Both the position numbers and the translations under genes were made by a program. This document shows, one piece after another, positions 59,086 to 64,000 of a stretch of 64,000 bases of DNA (positions are counted from its first letter, which is position 1; the number at the start of each line of letters is the position of its first letter). Source of the DNA: Escallonia rubra. Its lineage: Eukaryota; Streptophyta; Magnoliopsida; Escalloniales; Escalloniaceae. The notes under the pieces are model-generated. The model saw nothing but the letters and a program-made list of their open reading frames with translations. It searched no databases and was not told the origin of the DNA. The stretch is from the NCBI GenBank assembly GCA_033065855.1, contig JAVXUO010001116.1:248001-312000 (forward strand), given 5' to 3'.

Positions 59086-59744
59086 ACACATGAAGCATAT
59101 ATTCTCTGAATAGGCTTACCGAAAAAATCTTGCTGGAAGGTCTCGAGGTCCTCCCTCTCTGCCTCCGTTTCAAGCCTTCTTCCTTATTGTCGTTTGCCAA
59201 AATTTTATGGAGTTATTAGGGTCGGCTAGAGTTACAAACCTATATATATATAACCCTAGCTCAGATAATTACTACAAGCCCCCTACTATCTCATTCATCA
59301 TTTAATTTTAAAATGTTTTTTTTTGAAGTTTTTTATGATTTTGAAAATTTTCTGAAATCATCGCCTGTGGTAATTTAGGATGCTAGCATAATCTAACGGG
59401 GTGTTATATCCCTCGTTCAACTAAATTGTCGCTAAAGATTGTTTAAATAAAATAACATTGCAAAATATAGATATTGTCGCTAATGGTTTCTGAAAAAATG
59501 TCATTAACGCTAATCACCACTAAAGACCTCAATCAATATCATTCATAATTACTAACGTAAATTATAACTTATGATTCTACAATTGTCGCCAAAGGTTCAA
59601 TGAAATTCACTTTAGAAAATCGAGGCTACATATTATGTAGAATTATTGTCGCTATAAGTCATTAAAGAAAATATACTAACGTTAATCAAGAGTTTGTCGC
59701 TAAAAGTAATAATAACCAGGTAAACCTAGGTTCGGGGCATTACA

Positions 59745-60790
59745 AGCCAGGTGATAGTGTGTGTGTCAACAGGTGTGTGTGGACTAGTGTTCTTGAGGTA
59801 TGAGAAGGAAATGTCGCTAAAACTTGATATTTTCCCTAACAGCCCGAATTTTATTTTTAAAAGTAGTTATGCTCTGATTTTGCCTAAGTGCAAAATAGTA
59901 ATCCCTATTATTTTTAAGATCTATATTGTGGAACTTTTCTGGATTATTCCTCATCCACGAAGGGTATTAAAATGATTTTATCAGAGAAAGGAGTTTTTGA
60001 TTTATTGAAAATAGTAAATCATATTATTATTTTTTGAAATTTTATGGTAATCTGGTGCTGCTAAGACACTCAAGTGTCTAAAATTTTATAATGTTTTAGT
60101 ATCGTTTATTATGTTTAGTAATTTTAGTCGCCTTATACGCATTTAGTATCCAAATGTGGGGTTTGAAAATAAAAGAGTTTTTTTTTTCCTAAAGGTCTTC
60201 TTGGTTTGAAATCAGTCTAATATAAATATAGAACTATTTTGAAATGTTTTGAAAGTGTTGCTGGTTGTGATGGCTATTAGGGGTATTTTAGTAATTACAC
60301 ATATCCGTAGGATGATTTAGTTGACTTGTGCGACTGAGCTGCATTGACTAAAATAACTATAGGGACTATCCTAGTTATATTTTCATACTTAAACGATTCA
60401 TGTGAAAATGCACTTTCCGAGTTTGCATTGCAATTGAGTTTAGTTGTGTTGTCATCTTATGACCTTTGTTAATCTTTACTATTTTTACTATTTATTACTT
60501 TCATAACTATTGCTTTGCATTACTGTTTTCATTTGCATAAGATGTGCATAGTCACGAGTGTGTCAATCCTTGTCCAAAGATGAGATGAACATGTTCGATT
60601 GGGCTTTGTAACCGCTCAGTTTTAACAAACATGATTTGTGACTATAATCGCTAATGATGTTAACCCTCATGTTGGACTTTCGATTCATTGATGTCCTTCG
60701 ATTTCATAATTGTTCCTCGGATATCCTCTGAATGAATCGAACGTTGTGCTCCCCATACTATCTTCACTCGGCGATTTTTGCTAATTCCTT
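59745..60790 (+). repeat. Possible right part of solo-LTR-like remnant copy C
   Basis: Begins GT-rich like 42640-43264 and contains 'acactcaagtgtctaaaatt' near 60068, similar to the reverse complement of 44670-44690 in copy B. This suggests a diverged plus-strand member of the same family into which copy B inserted. No GGTTCGGG...TGACA end was found, so the assignment is weak. Confidence 0.35.
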
Positions 60791-61838
60791 TTTAGTTATT
60801 TTCAACTACAAAGTATGAGCATGGTGAACCATGTAGGAAGGGCAAAGAGAAGGTGTACTGATGTAGATGATGCGGAGCTTTGTACTTCTTCCATTGAGCT
60901 CATTTGGGAAGATTTTCTGTAAGGACGTGTTTTGTAGCGTCCGCTAATTATGTTTGATGGTTTAGTTGCTCTGTTATTTCGCACATGATTTTGATGATGT
61001 AGTCTTTGAATGACATCTAAGCTCAGTGATGTCACTGGGGTTGAGGGTGTTGGAATTTAACTCCAGTGACATCTCTTCCTTTGGGACGATCAACAAGCTT
61101 CCAGGTATTGTTCTTCTTAATCGTGGTCATCTTTTCTTCCCTTGCCTTGACCCAAACTTCGTGTTGCTCTGCTTCTTCAAAGCATTATGGCTCTATCGTT
61201 GTAGAATTACAGGATTCATATATTTCAATAATTCTTCTCATTCTTCTTGGAGGAAATTCTAGAGTTGATTGGTTTGATGAAACAACTTCACTTTGTAAAT
61301 TTGGAGTCGATGGACGTGATTGTGGAATAGGTTCAACTTCATGTGGTCCAGAAGCTTTGCCTTGTACCAAAAATAGAATATATGGTGTCTTTGTCTCCTT
61401 TTCTCCTTCCAATCCCAAGAAGCTTGTTCATTAAAGATGACATCTCTACTAACAAAGTTGTTGGTTTCCACCTTTGGTTGAAGAATAATCACCAACAAAA
61501 ATACATTTTATATTTTTCTTATCAAACTTGCTCAATTTTTTGAATGGAATCTGAGCATAACAAATGCTCCTGAAAATTCTAAAATGTCTTATCGAAAGTT
61601 TGATGCCACTCCAAGCTTCAAGCAGAGTCCTATACTTCACACCTTTTGTTGGACATCAATTAAGAATATATATTGTTGTGTTAACAGCTTCCGCCTAAAT
61701 TTTTTTGAGCAAATCCTTCTCAACCATCATATATCTTGCCATCTCTAAAATTGTTCAATTTTTACGCTCTGCGATTCCATTTTGCCATGGACTATATCCA
61801 GTTGTTAGTTGTTTCCAAATGGCTTAACTTTTACAATA

Positions 61839-63349
61839 GGGCTAATTACACCTATGTCCCTGAGGTTTGGGGGTAATTACATGCGAGGACACAAAGTTTC
61901 AAAATGTAACACTTATGTCCATTGACAAACGGAACCCTAAATATCCTAACGGTTTTAACAAAATGACTTTATTGCCCTTATGTTATAAAGTTATTTTTTT
62001 AAATGCCATTGTCTCTTTTTAGAAAAGAAAAACCCTAATTCTAACCACCCCACCCCATCCCCCCACCCCTCCCCACCACATCTGCATCCCCCTCGCCCTT
62101 CCCCGTCACCCACCCACCCCGCCTGCTCCCCTTCCCCGGCGCCGCACCCCGCATGCCTCCCCTTCCCCGGCGCCGCACCCCGCATGCCTCCTCCTTCCTC
62201 GTCACCCCGTCACCCACCCACCCCGCCTGTTTTGGGATTTTTTGTTTGTTGAATGCTGGGCTCATATGAAGGCTGAAGCCCACATTTTTGGATTCTGGTC
62301 AGAGGTAACTGGTAAGCTTCAACCTTGTGTCACTCCATGTAATCATTGAAGCCACTGATTTCTGGGTTTGTTTATTTTCTGGCTTTGCATCTGTATTTCA
62401 CAGGTTGAATTGAATCCAAAGACAGATGCAACAAGTCCAGTTCTTACAGTATTGAAAGCAACAAGTCCTATTTTGACCAAATATTGCTTTGCATCTGTAT
62501 TTCACAGGTTGAATTGAATCCAAAGACACCGCATCAAGTTCTAGGTTCTACGCGCACACACGTATTTCTCTCTCTTTCAAGGTCGGTTTTGGGTTTCTAA
62601 AGGGAAGAGCTGCGTCTTCTTTTAGATGTGTGAAAGAAGGCCCTCTTTCACGGGCTCTCTGTTTCTAAATTGACTACTTCTTCCCCTTGTTCCTTTTATA
62701 ACTCCTCTCTTTGTTCTTAGATTTTGCATTTCACAATCTTTCTTCCCTGTTCAGTTTAGCTCTGACTTGTGCAATATGAAACTCAAAGCTGCTTCAACCA
62801 TGGAATTAAGTACAAGTGAACATAGAAGTGTCGACGACTGCAAGTTATCGTTTTTGCAATCAAAGCTTGATTTCTTAGAGCCTAGAATGCTTGGGATAAA
62901 GCCGGAGCTGCCAGACTGGGCAGAAAGAGATGCACTTAAACGGGCGAGCATTGAATGGAAGGCAAATAGGGTTGACCTTCCTGTATCACTTAGGATGATA
63001 AAGAAGAAGCAACGATGGAAGAAGGGTATAAAGGATTTAGGAGAACTGGAATCCCTAATTGGCAGATTGAGAAATTAAAGATTGAACCCTAATTTGTAAA
63101 TTAGAGTTTTGAAAAAATTAAGGTTTAATTTGAAAATTATAAAAATTATTTAGGATATACTGTACAAGGGCAGTATTGCCATTTTTAAAATACGTAATGA
63201 TGAACAGTATATTTTTTGGATGGAACCCTAACGAATGGACACGGGTGATACATTTGAAACATTTTTTGTCACGGAATGTTACATTTTGAAACTTTGTGTC
63301 CTTGACTGTAATTACCCCCTAACCTCAGGGACATAGGTGTAATTAGCCC
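61839..63349. mobile_element. Pack-MULE-like Mutator element (1,511 bp)
   Basis: TIRs of about 85 bp are nearly identical: GGGCTAATTACACCTATGTC at the left and the same sequence read inward from 63349. Both continue 'cctgaggtt.ggggg' and 'ggacacaaagtttcaaaatg'. The 9-bp target duplication TTTACAATA is exact (61830-61838 and 63350-63358). The interior holds a GC-rich block (62040-62230), a ~107-bp duplication ('gctttgcatctgtatttcac' at 62381 and 62488) and a host-like ORF (62776-63078). No transposase, so it is non-autonomous. Confidence 0.93.
62776..63078 (+). CDS. 100-residue host-like ORF carried by the Pack-MULE
   Basis: ATG at 62776 starts MKLKAASTMELSTSEHRSVD, and the frame runs 100 codons to TAA. 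The middle (ELPDWAERDALKRASIEWKA, then NRVDLPVSLRMIKKKQRW) is charged, well balanced in composition and quite unlike the surrounding repeats, and looks like part of a conserved plant protein. I cannot name the parent. The upstream 62520-62775 (pyrimidine-rich, 'ttgttcttagattttgcatttcac') looks like a captured 5' UTR or intron end. The last ~20 residues may be read-through into non-homologous sequence. It may be expressed, or it may be only a captured fragment. Confidence 0.55.
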   Translation: MKLKAASTMELSTSEHRSVDDCKLSFLQSKLDFLEPRMLGIKPELPDWAERDALKRASIEWKANRVDLPVSLRMIKKKQRWKKGIKDLGELESLIGRLRN

Positions 63350-63456
63350 TTTACAATATTCTTCAAAACCTTTAGAGGTATATTCAACTCTCTGTCACTT
63401 CTAATTATTTCCATGTAACAACCACTTTGTTTCTCGATAAGAGCTTTAAAACTTTT

Positions 63457-64000
63457 GTTCCCAACCTACTTTGGTCGCACCCAAGGGCCCACCAGAGGTC
63501 CCATTTTGCTCAACACGTCACATATTCAACACGACTTTGCCACCACCAAGACTTACAAAAATGTGCAAAAGTAGACTTGGCGCGACTCCCACCTTAAGGG
63601 GGTCGGCCACCTCCATTGACCCGGGGAGGGGGGTCGCCACCCCTACTATGGGGGCTCGCGTCCACTTTTTCCTTCACTCATTTGAGCACTATGCCCGCAA
63701 TGCTCATCCATCACCCGCGATCATACAACGCCCGTTGTCGCTCGCACGCCGTCGTTGCGATGATTATCGCACCCGTCGCCCGTGGTCGTCTGCGCGCCGA
63801 CTTCATAGCGCCCGTCGCCTGTGGTCGAGCGCTATCTCCGCAACGCCCGTCGTTGCCGTGTGCCGACTTTGCGCCGCTCGTCGCCTGAGCCGCGCACCGT
63901 CTCCACGATGCCCGTCGTCACCCGCGCGCCGACTCCACGGAGCCCTTCACCCGCGGTCGCTCATCGTCTCCGCAACCTCGTTGCCCGCGCCAGCGCGCCT
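63457..64000 (+). repeat. Start of another LTR related to the gypsy/PMD element
   Basis: Begins TGTTCCCAACCTACTTTGGT and follows the LTR at 47545 through 'gggcccac', 'cccattttgc', 'gggggtcggccacc' and the 'cgtcgcc' rich region, with many differences. It is inserted directly into the copia integrase remnant and runs off the window, so whether a full element follows is unknown. Confidence 0.8.

Larger units (their letters stand above)
43265..59744 (-). mobile_element. Large solo-LTR-like element (copy B), minus, carrying nested hAT and Ty3/gypsy elements
   Basis: Ends mirror copy A: TGTCACGGCCCGAACC at 43265 and GGTTCGGGGCATTACA ending at 59744. Inside the latter end, 'taaacctagg' matches copy A's first 25 bases. 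Blocks near 43960-44110 are the reverse complement of copy A 33560-33710 (gaccgcagtat, cacgggggaaag, gtggttcgccc.tgcgtccac). Subtracting the hAT (46063-47347) and gypsy (47545-58704) insertions and their duplicated target bases leaves about 4.0 kb. The flanks GGTCA and AGCCA agree at 3 of 5 positions, so no clean TSD remains. No retroelement genes of its own were seen. CA-rich sequence (45400-46050, 47340-47450) corresponds to copy A's GT-rich tract. Confidence 0.72.
61042..63456 (-). pseudogene. Ty1/copia integrase remnant, split by a Pack-MULE
   Basis: On minus, FKALIEKQSGCYMEIIRSDR at 63359-63456 and, left of the insertion, GYSPWQNGIAERKN and TILEMARYMMVE (61735-61805), EAWSGIKLSIRHFRIFRSIC (61560-61640), CIFVGDYSSTKG and VSRDVIFNEQASWDWKEK (61440-61470). 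Near 61060-61150 MTTIKKNNTWKLVDRPKGRD marks the start of the RT region, and homology stops at about 61042. Stops and frameshifts are present. It has the same orientation as the RT-RNase H remnant at 40850-42400 and could be the other half of that element. Confidence 0.85.

Noticed and set aside
1..64000. CRISPR arrays, rRNA genes, bacterial operons
   Set aside because: None seen. The direct repeats present are minisatellites within LTRs or tandem duplications, and the sequence is plant nuclear.

Overview
This is a plant nuclear window, from an angiosperm and probably a eudicot. The evidence is one spliced plastid ABC-ATPase gene, four Stowaway-type MITEs that share the CTCCCTCCGTCCC end, a Sirevirus with an initiator-tRNA-Met primer site, Tat-like Ty3/gypsy sequence, and Mutator-like and hAT elements with exact 9-bp and 8-bp target-site duplications (TSDs). 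I cannot name the species. The only host gene I can reconstruct end to end is ABCI10, on the minus strand at 17105-24896. It has six exons and encodes 269 residues with every ABC-ATPase motif. Almost everything else is nested mobile DNA.

Layout from the left. 1-2.0 kb is a LINE fragment (minus). 2.3-3.5 kb holds two MITEs. 4.5-9.2 kb is a tandem duplication of a ~1.7-kb unit whose second copy is split by a 1,345-bp Mutator-like element (7518-8862). 10.8-12.0 kb is a decayed Ty3/gypsy gag (minus). 12.7-14.4 kb is a second LINE fragment (plus). ABCI10 follows, with a 6.2-kb intron that itself contains a small tandem duplication: one copy carries a 1.25-kb insertion and the other a MITE. A short intergenic region upstream of ABCI10 has an orphan first-exon-like ATG on the plus strand. 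27.25-39.09 kb is a complete Sirevirus (Ty1/copia, minus) with LTRs, primer-binding site (PBS), polypurine tract (PPT), TSD, gag, pol and an extra ORF after pol. Its reverse transcriptase is interrupted by a 2,955-bp solo-LTR-like element (31337-34291).

The right half continues with a truncated Sirevirus LTR (plus), copia RT-RNase H debris, and a large solo-LTR-like element in minus orientation (43265-59744). That element contains a hAT element (46063-47347) and an 11.2-kb Ty3/gypsy element (47545-58704). The gypsy element is the most unusual object here. It keeps gag, has lost most of pol through an internal deletion, and carries an antisense, intron-containing gene for a plant mobile domain (PMD) protein with its own TATA-like sequence. 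The window ends with a copia integrase fragment, split by a Pack-MULE-like element (61839-63349) that carries a 100-residue host-like ORF, and with the start of another LTR related to the 47.5-58.7-kb element.

The nesting gives a relative order: copia debris and the solo-LTR family first, then the gypsy/PMD element and the hAT element inside the latter. On the left, the Sirevirus inserted first and the solo-LTR-like element then landed in its pol. All positions were read by eye. Splice sites and element ends were placed by motif and frame, and no alignments or database searches were run.
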